Below, piece after piece: positions 49,006 to 62,900 of a DNA stretch of 64,000 nucleotides. Every line of letters begins with the position of its first letter. Within the stretch, counting starts at the first letter, position 1. Location: assembly GCA_013397845.1 (NCBI GenBank), contig VZTG01010075.1:310001-374000 (forward strand), written 5' to 3'. Position numbers and translations under genes: made by a program. The notes under the pieces were generated by a model that searched no databases, was not told where the DNA came from, and worked only from the letters and a program-made list of their open reading frames with translations. The stretch comes from Melanocharis versteri (lineage: Eukaryota; Chordata; Aves; Passeriformes; Melanocharitidae).

Positions 49006-52000
49006 TGTAATTAAGGCCAAAGAGAATCTTAAGCATTCTATTTGTGGAAAGGCCAGAATCTGGACCACAGAGTCATACACCAAATCTTCAAAGAAAGCTT
49101 GACCTCATATTATATATATATTGACCTCAAGACTCATGCCTTGATTCCTTGTGAAGTAAGAGATGACATTCTTTAAAGTAGGTTTTTATCCTTATGAAAA
49201 TGTATTTCTGCATTCTGGAGTTCTTATATGCTTGTTTCTAACACTTATTTTCAGACAGGACATATCAATTCTCTGCTTCTGATTTATTTTCCAGCAGAAT
49301 TCAGGCTGCATGGGTAGAATAATTATGAAAGGTGAGCTACACAGTTTAAAAAAACCAGCTTGGGAAAAAGTACTCCTACAGCCTTTGTTTTCTTTTCTGA
49401 CTAAAAGGTTTTGCAGGTGCTTAACATATGAAAGCTGAAACATTAGACCGGAGGTCCATTGAGCTTCAAGTTCTCTTTCTGGCAGAAATTAGTTAGCAAA
49501 TTTTGATACATGCAAAGAAAGAAGAGAGAGTAAAAAAATGCATCCCGTCACAGTCAAATATGGTTAGTAGACTTCTGTTTTGTTTCCCATTAATTAACAA
49601 CAAATTGAAATTAAGGGGACTGTGAAAGACAATGTAAAAGAGTAAAGCTTTAACATGGAAACAGAAGGCTTGATTCAGCCCAGTTTTCAGTGATTTCATT
49701 CTGTATTCCACCATACATCATCATCAGGTTTTATTTGTAATGCAGTTTTCTTTCCTTGCAGTTTGAGTCATCACTCAGAAGAAATCATTGACTGGTCCTT
49801 GAAATCTTTAGAAGATATATATTACTTGCCTTTGAAGAAATTATCAATGATTTAATTCTTAGAAGTGTTCTGTAGTATGGGTTGAAATTTTGTAAAAAGT
49901 GCTCACTGCAGCCCTGGCAATCCATTTTGTAGAGGGTCCTTTGCCATTTTACTGGAGTTATTCTTTCCAAAATCCCTCAAACACTATTGGACTGAAATAT
50001 TTTGTTCTTGTGAAGAACTATGCCCTGTATATACTTATAGTCCTATATGTTCTTATAGCTGTTAGCTATTACATTAGCTGATCATAGTTTAACTACAGTT
50101 TTCATAATCTATTATTAATGAATATTTTATTTTATGTGCTGTATTACTTTGCCAAATGAAACTGCTGTGAAGTTAATTACTGTGCAGGTTTTCTTAAGGT
50201 GAAAATGAGAGAGATTGCTTTTGCAGCAAAATTTGTCTATAGAATTTGTTGTGTCATTACAGGATAATGCCAACAACATAATCTCTCAAGCAAGAAAAGC
50301 AGTTCTCAGCCTTGTCCTATTGTTAGGGTGACTGATTAAGCACTTGTAGAGCTGAATCCTGGCACGGCAAAAAGTCTACAGCTTTGTAAATTAGGCTGCA
50401 TTCAATTGTGGAATGAATGGTAGACTTCCATAGTTTTTGAAACATCAAGCCTTTTTTTCATGTTTATATTTCGACCTACTCAGGTACTAATGCTCATTTA
50501 AAAATATATTCTTTCCACACATCCAGCCACTCCAGGCTGCAGTGGCTTTCTGCAGGCAAAATTCAATGGAGGAGGCTCTTTTGTTCTCTACTGCACTCCA
50601 GGGATTACTGATGTTGGCCGCTGCGATGTTTTTTGAACCGTCAATCTGCTCATGATGCTTTCAAATATCTTTTTGCTGAAAGCAATTCGAGTCCAATTTA
50701 AGACATATATTTCTGCCATTACAATTGACATAGGTTTTAATTTCAGACTGAAAGAACATCGATTTATCATTTGGCTTTTCATGGTGCTTTTACAAAGGCT
50801 ATGTTCTGCCTGCCCTTCTAGGAGAAGGAGCACTTTGCGAGGCTCTGGGGAAGAATGATAGGTGGCTTTAGTACTGAACTGGGCCCTACATGCCAAGAAC
50901 CCCTCTGACAGGACAACTTAGCCCTGCATAGCCAGAAGATGGGCTCAGCTGCATCTGGACAGGCTAAAAGGGAAGGAGAGAATTTCTGGTCAAGGGATGG
51001 CTTTCTGAGAGCCTTGTAGTAGACCATTCTTTGTTTCAATTGACAGTACTCAACTCATCACAGCTGAAGAGTTGCATAGTGGGAGGCCTTTCCTTTTGCT
51101 GTCTGGGCAGAAGCGAAAGTTTTCTGTCATCATAGGTAACCCTCCTCCTTTCACGTTTTAAAAATGCAGAAACTGAACCATCTTTTAGATAATAATCCTT
51201 GATGATCAGTCCACCCATTTTTCTATTAAAGGATGAGCAATATTAGGTAACCTCCATCCCCATATATCCATTGCATTTGGTATTCAGGCAAAATTGCTTG
51301 ATTTTCCTCGGTTAAGAGATACACTCAGTTGATGGCATCCCAAATATTATCTCCATCTTTCTCTTACATGGAAGTTTCTTTATTAATGACCAAGAGACCA
51401 CTTTTTAATATTAAAAGGTGATTTTTATGAAGGAACAGTGTTCAGATTTATGCTTTCAATTGACAGAAGAATTGCAATAGTATTGTACTTCTTCATCATG
51501 TAACAGATCTTTATAACAATAAAAAAAGAAAACAAGAAGTGGATAGGATGATCGGGGAATCGTACATTCAGGTGGCAAAAGGTGATGTAATTATTTCAGG
51601 ATCCTGATGACACTTTTGGAAAATACATGGGAGAATGTGGCTGGAATCGTTCTGCTGACAAAGCCCGACTACAAAAGCTTTAGAGGCCATGGGGATCTGG
51701 GTCCAAATTTCTTGCCTAATTTTTCTGCTCCATGTTAAATTATGAGAAAGAGCAAGAAGAATGGCCCCAGGCCCTCCAGTTGTGTTGCTGTTGTCTACTC
51801 AGCATGGGAAATTAGGCTTGAACTGTTCGAAATCTGGACTATGTGAGGATAAAACAGCAGAATTTGGACGCGCTTAGTCAAAGGTCCTCTCAATCATGCA
51901 GCATGCACTCCCATTGGTTTGAAGTCGGAAAGCTTAAGTTGTTAAAAAAATTATATGCAAGCTCAATCAGCTCTTTAGTCTAGATTTTGAATAGCCAACA

Positions 52001-53036
52001 GACCAGCTTCCAAGTGATTTCAGACAATTGCTTGGCTCATGCTGGAACAGAATCACTGATAAATGTTTCCAATTGTACACTTCATTATGACTTTTCAATG
52101 CATCTTTAACTTCTTGGAACTGGAATTCACTGTGTGCATTTGATTGCAGCCCATCGTCCAGTGCTGAAAACCCCTGTTTCTTGGTATTAAGACTCTCAGT
52201 ATAATTAGAGACTATTCATGGCAGCTAGCAACACAAATCCGTTTCCAGATGTTGGAACTTTCACAGCATTGCTTGTAATTTTTTTTAAAGCAACTTGTTG
52301 TATCTCTCAAAAAACTCAGAGACAGTCTATTACTGCTGCAGCCTTCACCTTATTATAGCCAACTTTTAAAGTCTTTTGACTGAATTCTTAGATGAAAAAT
52401 AATTAGGAAAGGTGGAGAAAATCCAGCTAAAAACATTTGCTTATGGCTTTGTGCATCTCACTACTTTGTTCTAAATAGAAAACGTGAAGAGAGACAGTAC
52501 TGATGCATTAAGCAGGGAGAAATAGTATTTTTCAAATATTAATAAAAATTCTGCAAAGCTTTCTCCAGCTTAAAGTATGGATTCTTTCAGCAATTAGTCC
52601 CCATATCCTGCTAGCTCCTGCAGGCCAGGAAATAAATTTCTCAAATTGGTTTCAGTCATTTCTACTCTGCTGCAAACAGCAGCCTCTGACTGTGTGCCAA
52701 GTGTGTCATTGAGAATGTTCCTCCTGCGCAGGGAAATCATTACAGTAGGACACAACTTCCAAGTGCCACAGCTATGCTGTAGGAACTGATGTCTAGATAC
52801 TTGTCCTGCTTGATGGGTGAGAAAGGATTTGGGGGGAGAGATGATACAAGGCTCTCTCTGGATGTCACCTTGATTTCATAAAGCACCAAATGGACACCAA
52901 ATGGATTTTCCCATGGCATGTCACACAGAACTCATCCATGGAGAGATTCCCAGGATTTGAAGGAACATAAGATTTACTCTCATCAACAGTCTTACATTTA
53001 TTCTATTTTTTAAAAGCATCTATTTGAATATCATAT

Positions 53037-53470
53037 AGTCATAGAATACCACATTGGAAGAGACGTCTAGGATCATATGATCCAGCCTTTTCTGGCATAA
53101 GCACAGTCTAGACATGACCCAAAACTTGTCCAGCTAAGTCTTAAAAGTGTCCAATATTGGTGAATCTGATACTTCCCTGGGAAGATAATTCCAATAGATA
53201 CTGTTTTTATTGTGAAAAATAGTCCTCCTGTGTCCAACTGGAATCATCCCATGAGTAAACTGTACCCATTGCCCCATCTCTTTTTCATGTGACCCCTTTT
53301 AAAAAGGCTTTTTAGCCACTCCTTAAATACTGGAACATGGTGATAAGGTCTCCCTTTCTCTTCTCAGTGTTGACTAAACCCAGTTCTTTCAGACTTCCCT
53401 CATATGGCAGCCTTTCCAGTCCTTGGATCATCTTTCTTTGGAATCTCTCCAGGTTAGAGACTTTATCTGA
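53037..53470 (-). mobile_element. CR1 LINE, 3' end
   Basis: Read left to right this is the reverse complement of a CR1 3' end. AGTCATAGAAT is the octamer tail. It is followed by TTGGAAGAGACG, GATCATATGATCCAGCC, TTCCCTGGGAAGATAATTCCAAT, CCCATTGCCCCATCTC, GGTGATAAGGTCTCCC, CTTCTCTTCTCAGTGTTGAC and GATCATCTTTCTTTGGAATC. All lie in the order expected for the 3' UTR and the last ORF2 codons. The copy is 5'-truncated at about 53,470, as most CR1s are, and moderately diverged. Subfamily not assigned. Confidence 0.9.
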
Positions 53471-55038
53471 TAAATTAAAAAAAAAAGTGCTGGTAAAATG
53501 AAAATCTCTTGCATTTATGCAGACACATGAACAACTCTTGGGATTTCTACATCAAAACTGATCAGAAATGATTTCATAACCATCTTCTCAATGATCTAGC
53601 TTGACTCTCTTTTGTGCTCGCAATGAAGCAGATCCAATATGATACAAAATTCTTTAACTTGTCGTCTCAGGGAAGACTCTTGTATGGGAGGAATGGTGTT
53701 ACAAAATCAACCATCTGGGACAGGTAACCCAGGGTTTATGGAAAATAGGCTGTTCTTGTATCCTTCCAGATGCCAGGACCTGTCTGGAGTCTGACCAGCA
53801 CAACAAGCTGCTGAAACATACTTTCTGCTCACGAGGATCTGCCAGGAGTCTTCCACATACTAAGTCAGCATGATTTTCTGCATGTTTGGATCTCCATCAA
53901 CAATTTGCTCTGCAAGGTGGTCTGCTGTTGAAGGCATGCAATTTAACCATTTCTGTGAGTGTGCAGGGTGAAATTACCTATGGGTTTTATGGCAGACATA
54001 AGGACACTGCTTGAGCGTTGGGCTTGGGCTTGCTCATCTGGTAGTGATGTGGACCGATCACACCCCTGAGAGTCTAACTTTTGAGCTGTAATGAAGATAG
54101 TACTGAAGAGCAAATAAAATTTGTTTCTTAGAGACATGTGGAGTGAGCCAGGGACACCATCATCCTGGCTCAGTAGAATAATCCCATGATGGCTAACCGT
54201 GGGGGATAGTTGTTCTCCAAGACTATGTATCAACGAGTCAGCATATGGACTGCTACGAGAAGGCACAACTTAGTAGTCCATGCAGAGAAGTTAATAGGAT
54301 TTTGGCAGGTTACCAACATTTACCATATCAATTTACTTCTCTCTTACTGTGAACTGAACCGCTGGCAACTTATTGGTAGAACTTCCTCAGAGCCTGATTT
54401 TGTTTTAGATGGTGTCTGCTAGTCAGCTTTTGAAATAAGGGAGAAGTATAAAAATTGCAGAGCGTTAACCCATAAGTTTCTGATTTTCTTTGGGAAGTAT
54501 TGGAGTTCTCAGTGGGCTTTGCAGACAGGTTAGGCTGGCTAAGCACACTGTGGATGCACAGATTCCAGAGCTTTGTGACTGACTTGTATTTAAGCCAGGA
54601 AAACAGCAATCTTGGCAGCATTGTTCTTAACACTGCACTTAAAACCCCCACCCTTGTCCTGTGCTGACCAGCTGGGTTCTCAAGTGGTGTCTATGGAGGG
54701 ACTGGACACCTTATTTTTACCACATATGGTTTTCACTTAAACTTCTTTACAACATCAGATATTACTTGGGGATATCTCTACTAGAGGCTGTGGCTTCTTC
54801 CTGGGAGTGTTTACATCTTTCTTGATGGTGGTACCTTGGCATGTGCCAAGAAAAAATGATAATTATATAAAGTTCTGGAACTTTTCTGCAGGGTTTAATT
54901 TCCCTTTTCTTACTCAATATGGCCCAATATAGTGGTAGAAAGCACTGTGCTTTTGCCACAAGAAGAAATCAATCATCAGCTTGGCCAGGGGTGGGCTGGT
55001 GTACTAAATACACTGATGCAGTTTGTATGTGAATATGA
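53471..55038. other. Unannotated stretch between two CR1 ends
   Basis: No gene or repeat family was recognised. It contains a 107-codon minus-strand frame (53,943-54,266) and a 93-codon one (54,370-54,651), neither identifiable. The composition is slightly GC-richer than the regions on either side. Confidence 0.4.
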
Positions 55039-55103
55039 AGGGGGGTTGGACTAGATGATTTCCAAAGGTCCTTTCCAACCCTAACAATTCTGTGGTTCTG
55101 TGG
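55039..55103 (+). mobile_element. CR1 LINE, extreme 3' tip
   Basis: GGGGGGTTGGACTAGATGAT, then TTCCAAAGGTCCTTTCCAAC, then CCTAACAATTCTGTGGTTCTGTGG is the terminal block of CR1 with two copies of an ATTCTGTGG-type octamer tail. About 65 bases are clear; the part just left of 55,039 may belong to it but is not recognisable. It is less diverged than the CR1 at 20 kb, judging by the well-kept terminal block. Confidence 0.85.
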
Positions 55104-55812
55104 CATCAACCTTATGAAGATGCCAGAAGATGCTGTGGCTCTGTTGTCGTCATTAACTCTTTGCCCTTCTTAAAATAGGAGTGCTGCCTTGACAGCCTAC
55201 ACAAACCAGTTTGAATTGTGTAGTGCTCCGTGTGTATCCTTACTACAGCAGTATGTCCCCAAGGAATAGACCAAATCCTCTTTTGGCTATAGGATGTCAC
55301 CAAAAGAATGGCATGATTCCTTCCTTAGCTCAGGACAGTATAGAGCGGGAGGTGTGTTACTGTGCTGCCACACCCACTCTGGTGAGGGATTGGCATACAT
55401 GGTATAGGATTGCTTCTTCAGACAGTGTGAATTTCTGCCTATTTGTATGAAAACATGATTGGAGATTATGTAAAGTTTAGTGTTTTAACTGTTTATGTAG
55501 CTGAACAGACAGAGGGATGTAAACAGACTGTCACTCTAAAATTGCAACATTAAATTACTGCCTAAAGCAATCAGTGTTGTTTTTGATTTTTTAAAACTCA
55601 TGCAACACATTGAAACAAGAAGGAAAAGCCAAATGCAGAATAAAACTGAAGCTATAAATCTGCTGAAGTTACCAGAGTTATTCTGAAGCTAATTATAACT
55701 GTGTGCAAAGCAAATGAAGTGAGAACTGAATTAATGGAGACTACTACCTCCCACAAGGTAATGAGGCATGCTTTATACCAATAGCTCTTCAAATTGAAAA
55801 ATTAACCATGCT

Positions 55813-55815
<3 letters not shown>
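55104..55815. other. Unannotated stretch
   Basis: No gene or repeat was recognised between the CR1 tip and the AAAG microsatellite. Confidence 0.5.
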
Positions 55816-55865
<50 letters not shown>

Positions 55866-55894
55866 GAAAGAAAGAAAGAAAAAGAAAGAAAGAA
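55816..55894. repeat. (AAAG)n microsatellite
   Basis: About 79 bases of GAAA units. The first 12 or so copies are perfect; interruptions occur at about 55,865 (GAGA) and 55,879-55,883 (five A). The strand is purely purine, so triplex (H-DNA) formation is possible. No flanking LINE or SINE poly-A explains it. Confidence 0.97.
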
Positions 55895-58800
55895 TTGAGG
55901 AAGTTGTTTAAGAATAGTGTAGAAGACCAGAAAAACAGTAGATCCCTGCTGTTCAATGTTCTCCCTTGACATGGTTTTCTAAGTATCTAGTTGGCTCTCA
56001 ATTTTTTTTTCTCTGCCTTGATAGGCATTTTTAGTGCCACTGGGCTAAAGAAAACAAGGAAACCCTGTTGATTTGGGGCAATTTTTTCCCAGCCCTCCTT
56101 GGACATTTTCCACGGTATTTAGTTTTAAAGCTATGTGTCCAGTACTCTGTAGTAAGAGAGGCAGTTGAGTTGGCTGAGGCTGCTTCTTTTCTTTCAAGTA
56201 TGTGACAGGGCCTTTCACCCCTGATACAGAAAAAGCTTATCTGTTTTCCCCTCATGGCCTTTCAAGCCAGAATCATCTGCTTTGTGGTGAATTATTTCCG
56301 CTGAAAAACGTCCTTAGCCAGTAATAAACATCCTGCTGTGAATGCATGGGAAAGGATAAGCAAAATTTAGTGACTGACAGACACAACACTTCCAGTAACT
56401 GTAAAAGACCACTACAATATTCATAAAATCAGAAATCTCTTACACACTCTCTGAGTGCATGGGGAGTCCTCCTCAAAGCCGAGACGTTGGTCTCGAGTTA
56501 CTCTTCCGGAAGTTGAGTGAAAGGAAACTTCTGTACACCACTATCATTCACTGGTAATTTACACTGGCTCTTAATCTATACTATTTTTTCTCTAGCTGTA
56601 ATATAGGTACCTTTATTATCATGCACTGTCTTATGAACCTACTAGTAGTGTTTCTTTTGTTTATCCTGTGTAGTAGAGAAGTCCGTTAAAGTCTTATGTC
56701 TGTTTTCCTTGTGTCTATTCAAGAAATAATTCATTTTGTAATAGACTTGATCGATCATTATTACGAACTTGTGAATGAGAGACATTGGGGGTGCAGGCTG
56801 CCTCAAACAGAGCTACTGCCACAAATCTGAGTCAACAGCAGGACTTGTCTAAGCTCTGGTCTCCATTTGTAACAAAGTATAACAAAAAATTATTGTTTTC
56901 AGCTTATGTTCTGTGGTCCACTCCACCTGCTCCCCATTAGGTTTTTATTTCTTCCTGTTTGTAATCTTCTATTTCATTTTATTTGTCTGTTGTACTCCTT
57001 TTCTTTCATAAATCAAAATCCCCATCTTCTTTTCTGTGTTGCTGTGCATCTACAGCCATATTTTTGTCTGGTGAAATGGGATATCTTTGCCACTCACTAG
57101 AAAAAATACTAATAACAAAGTGTTTGGATCAATATCTTATCTGTTCAGAAGATCTGTAAATCTGTGCTTTAAAGGGGCTATGTGTCCTCTCTTTCACTGA
57201 ACAGCATATATCTACTAGATTTTATTTACACAAGGAAATTTAATTTCAAAAGCAAACAAAGTATTACACAAACTTATTTAATAACACAAGCATCTAAATT
57301 CAGGATGTTTCCTTGAAGTATATACTACTTCTAAAAGGCTCTTGAATAACCTGCAGCCAATATTGTTGCGCTGTACTTTTTGCTAAATCAAACTGAAAAT
57401 TAAACGCAAATGAAAAAATAGAAAGGTAAACAAAATTGAAAAGAGATATATAATAGTAGCAAGAAGGTGAAAAAATGTTCTTCACTACAAGCTACCATAA
57501 CTCACAATTTTCTTTGAATACATATATATATGGTAGAGTCTAATAATTAGATTACTAAAACTATCTTTGCAACAGAAATCCATTTCACATCTCGTCACCA
57601 ATGAAACAGATTTCAAAAATTATAAGTTGCCGAAGAATCACTTTTTCTATTCATGTCATTATATAACTGCTCAAAATTAAGAAAAAGTATTTCTGGAATT
57701 AATTTCATGTAGGAAAGAGGGTTGAAAGGAAAATGGCAAATCCTTCTCATGGGCCACAGCTGAATCAACTCTTTTTAAGCAATTCCTGACAGACTTATAT
57801 TTTACCTGGTTTTGAAAATGCTAAACTGAACAACCCACTACCCCCTAAAATTTCTGTTATGAAAATGTTCCTACTGAAATTACAGATTGTATCAGTGCTT
57901 CATTAGTCTTACTTTTAGAAAGTTTTCCCAATGTTTAATGTGTTAGTACTGGTTTAGGTAGAATGAGAAGGGATCTTTTAGTGCCAGATCTTTTTATAAA
58001 ATACTAATAACACCTGAATAGTTGTTAAACATAGCAGTTAGTTTCCCCTCCCCTCTGCTATACTGTGCTTGTTTGCTCATTTGTGCCCACTACAAGCTTC
58101 TTTTGTGCTGTACCCAAAGATGTGAATCGCTGGAAATTCTAGAGAAAAAGTTGGCCATCATCCCCTTGTTATGCCTTTCCAAGAAGTCTGTCTTCTTCAG
58201 ACAAGTCACAGCCAATATGAAATCAGATCTCCTTCAGAAGCATCTTGTTTACAAACAATAACAGTTCTTGGCTGGACATATTTACTTTGTAACTGGTAAG
58301 ATGGACAGTTGTTTAGTCAGTTCTTTTAAATGCAAGTAAAGTTAAGAGGAGGATTTTTTTGATTTATTGGTTCTTACTTCCTCATTGCCACATTTTTCAG
58401 CAAAAGACCAACAAAAGGGAGTTGCAAAGTCTTCATTGCTACATTGTAGAATTAGTTTAATTACAAATGTAATGTCACTTCTCTACTTCTAGCGTATTGT
58501 ATTTTTAGACTTTAAAAAATAATTTATGGCATTAAGGAATTAAGGTCCACTTGAGACTGCAGTGTGAAAGTAGAACTGATTGGTTAAAAGGTGTAAAAAT
58601 AGCAGTATTATTTACACATGTTTGTGAGAGTGGTACTCTTGTAACTGAATCATGTCTTTGCAAGGTTCTTTATCACATTACTTCTGAATTCATGCATAGT
58701 GACATTAATTTCAGTAAAATACATGACTTAAATGTGTTTATTTATTTCTTTTCACCCCTTCTGTCACACTTTTTACTAGACTTTTGTGACATATTAAAAA

Positions 58801-59971
58801 AAAAGGTTAAGTCATCTTTCTGGTGGGGCTTTTAAACAACAAATTTACCCATGCTGGCTCTGACACTGATGAAGGCACTTCTTTACTTTTTACATTACTG
58901 GTTGCAAAGATATCATAGATGTATCTGTTTATCACAACATACACATTATATAAATAGGCAAACAGTATTACACTCTATTACACTTTCTTCCTCAACTTCT
59001 TCCTTACATTAAAACTTCTGTGAAAATATTTCAATCACTTACCTATCAATTCTAAACAAACATATTCAATAAGCTGTTGGTTCCATTTTCCCCACCCCCA
59101 CCATTTGCTTTACATGCACATTTTATTTTGGGGCAGTCCTTTGCTTCAAAAAAAGTACTAGCTTATAAATGATTCAATGTATCTTTGATAAATAAGGCTG
59201 TAAAGATCTTTAACATTTGTAAGTGGCACATTTGTTTATTTATAGACATGACAATCTCATTTTCTCCTCAAACAGCTATAGAGATAATGTTTGCCACACC
59301 ATTTAAGGAGAAATAGCTTGAAAAGTATCTCTAAAAATACAAAAATTGTCATTTTTTCAGATAGTAAAGTCTTAAAAATGTGTTAGAAATAAGAAATTAA
59401 TCTTGCATTTCCAAACGTAGGAAACTTCAATTGAGTTAATGTTAGTGGAATGTGGGTGTCCAGAAAAACGAAGAAAAAAATTCCCAATCATTCTAAAGAC
59501 TGCTCATACCTTCTGCTGTCAGTCCAGTTCTAGATAAATCTTCTATTTCTTTTAAGTGTTGTCACACAGATGTGTCTCTAAGCTTTATCTTGTTTGTTGG
59601 TAAACTTGGATGAAAAGAAAAATATCATGTGTCTATTGTGGTCTTGTCTTCTCTATGTTTTTATACCTTGGCCATCTCTTCAAAGGCATCCCTGGAGAGG
59701 ATTACCTAACCATAAACATATTGGAACAATGTTTTAGTAAATGTGTTTATGCCTTTTGAGATGCTGTACCTAAACCTTTTTTTTTCTTGCAACACAAATT
59801 CAAGTTTTTGAACTGTTCCTTCTTATTTTAAATAGCCTTCTTTACTGTGTTGTTTAGCCATGCCAGCTTTCTTCTTTGTGATGTTACTACAAGCATTTTG
59901 GCAAATGACTCACATTTGTTTTGAATTTCTAATGTGTTATCTGCCAATGTTTTTCAGTTTTGGCTTTGTTG
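55895..59971. other. Unannotated AT-rich non-coding stretch
   Basis: No gene or repeat family was recognised. Open frames stay below 95 codons. A short ATATATAT run lies at about 57,523. Confidence 0.5.
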
Positions 59972-59989
59972 TTTTTTTTTTTTTTTTTT
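59972..59989. repeat. Poly-T tract (18 T)
   Basis: Eighteen consecutive T residues, followed by CTCTCTATAAG. No retrocopy or SINE body was recognised on the side where a minus-strand poly-A tail would place it. Confidence 0.9.
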
Positions 59990-62900
59990 CTCTCTATAAG
60001 TTGTTCTCATTTTTAATGTAATTCTTTTTGAAATTAAGCAGTGCTATAATGTCTGTATAGCTTTTCCTGTTTCTTCAAAGATAATTGATACTTATTCATC
60101 AGGGCTTTTGAAAGTAAATTTTAAATCAGGTCTGCAAAGCTGTCGTTTTGCCTGAAAAACAGTCTTGATTTCACACTTGAAAAGTTATTTCTATCCAGTC
60201 TATATTATAGTAGATGGAGTCTCATTACTGGGTTTTTCTCCTTAACTTCTAATCACCTTCATCCTCTTTCAGTCACTGTCACTGTTCTAGCTGAGCAATC
60301 TTGATACTACATTTTTCCTATTTTGTCCTTGAATTTCTACGCCTATAAAGATTTTATGTTGCTTGTTATTCACCCATTTACCTGATTTGATGGCTATTTA
60401 CAGATGAAACTACCCCAAACCAGGATAAAGTATTTTTAAAATAAAACAGGCAGTGGAAAAGAAGTTAGTCGACCATCTCAAAGTTCCATCATTTTTAGAT
60501 GAAAGGCACTTCTGTTAAAAGCTAGAAGGCTCACAGAAGGGTGATACTAGAGTCTAATTGCTAATAGAAATTGTAGCTATAAATATCAGTGCTGTATGCA
60601 AATTGTGGTAGTGTAAGATGTAATTCTGTATATTGATATTTACTGTAATCATATCTCTGAGTTTCTTCAAAGCTTCTCCAATAAAAAATTATCTAAATAT
60701 TCTTAAAGATATCTCTGCTATGGGGAGATTCCAGGCTAAGCAGATAAAAAATATATCAGCGGGCAGACTACAGCAATAGTCTGGAAATCAAATAAAGCAT
60801 GTAAGAGACATAACAAAGATATGAGAGTGGTTAGCAATAGATTTCCTGAGCCTCAATTCTCTTTAGTCCAGAAGGGAAATAGGAACAAGACTTTGAATCA
60901 AACCTGTTGCTCTACTAACTGGGGAAACAGTTTCCCAGTTTCTAAAAAAAACCCCAGAAACAAAGAAATTAAATACACCAAATTAGAGTAAAAAGAAGAA
61001 ACTTGACCTAACTCAGAAGAAGGGCAAGCCAGGAAAAAGTTAGTCCACCTCTGGGATAGTTAGAGAGTTTTACAAGCAAGAGTATGCTTAAGTCAGGGGA
61101 GGTAAGAGGAAAACTGAAAGGTTGAGAATACCTTGAGCTCTTTCCAAGAGATAACAGTAATATTGCCTGCTGTTTCCTGCAAGTGAAATTGAATTGCTTT
61201 CTTGCTTTTAAATTTAGCCATATTAGTGTATTACTCACAAGAAATTGAAGCTTGAATGAAAAATCCCAACGTAAACCACTGCTTTAAGTTCCCCATTGAT
61301 TGGAAGGGAAAAAGTGTTTGTGTAAGGCATCTCCACTGGAGTTCTCTGATTTATCATACAGCTCTTAATGGAGGATGTTTAACTCACCTTTAAGTTCTGC
61401 TGTTATCTTCCTGTAACAAAACCAGATAGACACAAAGAGAAATACAGAAAGAGAAGCAATCTGGGAAATAGGGCTTTGTTGACATTTGCAAGAATTAAAA
61501 GACTTTTTGCCATCAGTCCAGACCATTGACAGACAGTCAGCCAAAACAAAAGTCTGGATGCAGACTGAATTTACCCATCTGGTATCATCTCATTAGTCTT
61601 ACCTCCAGTCCATTTTTCAGGTGAGTGCAACTCGGCAGCATCTTCTTTGGTTCCCACTGGGGTCCTCAGTAGTTCAGTGGTGATGGCAACATGCTTGCTG
61701 GTGTTCTGGTAGTACCCAAGGCAGTAAGCTTGCTAGCACAGCATGTCCTCTTCAGCTCTTCCACTTGTGGTGCTGTGTTAATTGGCATTTTCATTAAGGG
61801 CTCCAGGTTACCAGAACCTTTTATGAACTTAGAATTGCTTTCCTGTATTTGTCCTCATAGTCAACATACACCACCTAAACCTACTAAAGGATATTACAAA
61901 AAATACACCAATTCGTAAGAAAGTTTTATTGTTTCCTATCCCAAAATTTGGCTCTAGAAAATACAGGTATATTCAATTATCCAAGCGATAGTTTCATATT
62001 TCTTTTACAAATGGGCTAAGGGCTGTATGTTTATAATGAAACCCCATTTCCACTAAAAGAATCACTTATCATGAATAAGTTTAACTTTTCCTGTTCCAGT
62101 CCAGAAACACCAACTTTACTGGTCCTCTTAATTATAAGGATGAGCAATGATCCCCTGAAGCAAAAAGGAGTTACTGTATGACATTTGATGATATACCATA
62201 TAATGTCTCAGAGGAGACTGTATGTCATTGTAATTCAGTGCTGCACATTTTCTGGTGCCCATGCATTTTGAAGCAATGAAAATTCATTCTTCACTTTATC
62301 AGCAGAGGCAAAAATACTTTTCTTAAGTTAGAAGAGAGAAAACATAAATAATTTAGGATCCATCTTCTTAATACTTGCCTAATTTTAATGAAATAAGATA
62401 AGCACATTTTTATTAAAATGATAAACTCATGAGGCAACACTCTTCCACTCTGTTTTTTCATCAAAATTGGCTACGTTCAATTAGTATAAAAAATGTATTC
62501 TATATCTTTTTATATATACATTCAACATGTTTATCCGTTGAGATAAAGTAAAATTCTGCAATAATCTCAGGGAGATAAAATATAAATAATTAAATACCTG
62601 TCTTTCTAGAACAGGATTAGCTATTATGAAATCTAGAGATAAAGAAACTTATTGAAACAATAAAGATTATTCATAGTATAAAATGCTTCTATTCTTCTTT
62701 GTCAATCAAAATTCAACTTACTTGATAATCTTCAGAAGCAAATGCATCATTATTTGGTTTCTTCTTTCATCAGTTGAAAAATCTTATCTTGGTACTCAAA
62801 TACTAAAGGATCTAATTTAAACACAAATCTTTGCATCTAAATATTTTTTTAATATTGTCAGAGCTATTTTGTTGATCTCTGGCTTTTCCAAAGCAAGATT

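Larger units (their letters stand above)
48023..53036. other. Unannotated stretch with clustered palindromes
   Basis: No gene or repeat family was recognised. Three perfect palindromes lie between 48,633 and 49,005 (see findings). TTGACCTCA occurs twice in direct orientation around an AT run at about 49,103-49,136. An 11-base perfect tandem (CACCAAATGGA) lies at 52,884-52,905. Open frames are short throughout. Confidence 0.45.

Noticed and set aside
59972..59989. Poly-T as a possible minus-strand retrocopy tail
   Set aside because: No coding or SINE sequence is recognisable on the side where the body should lie, and no flanking duplication was seen.
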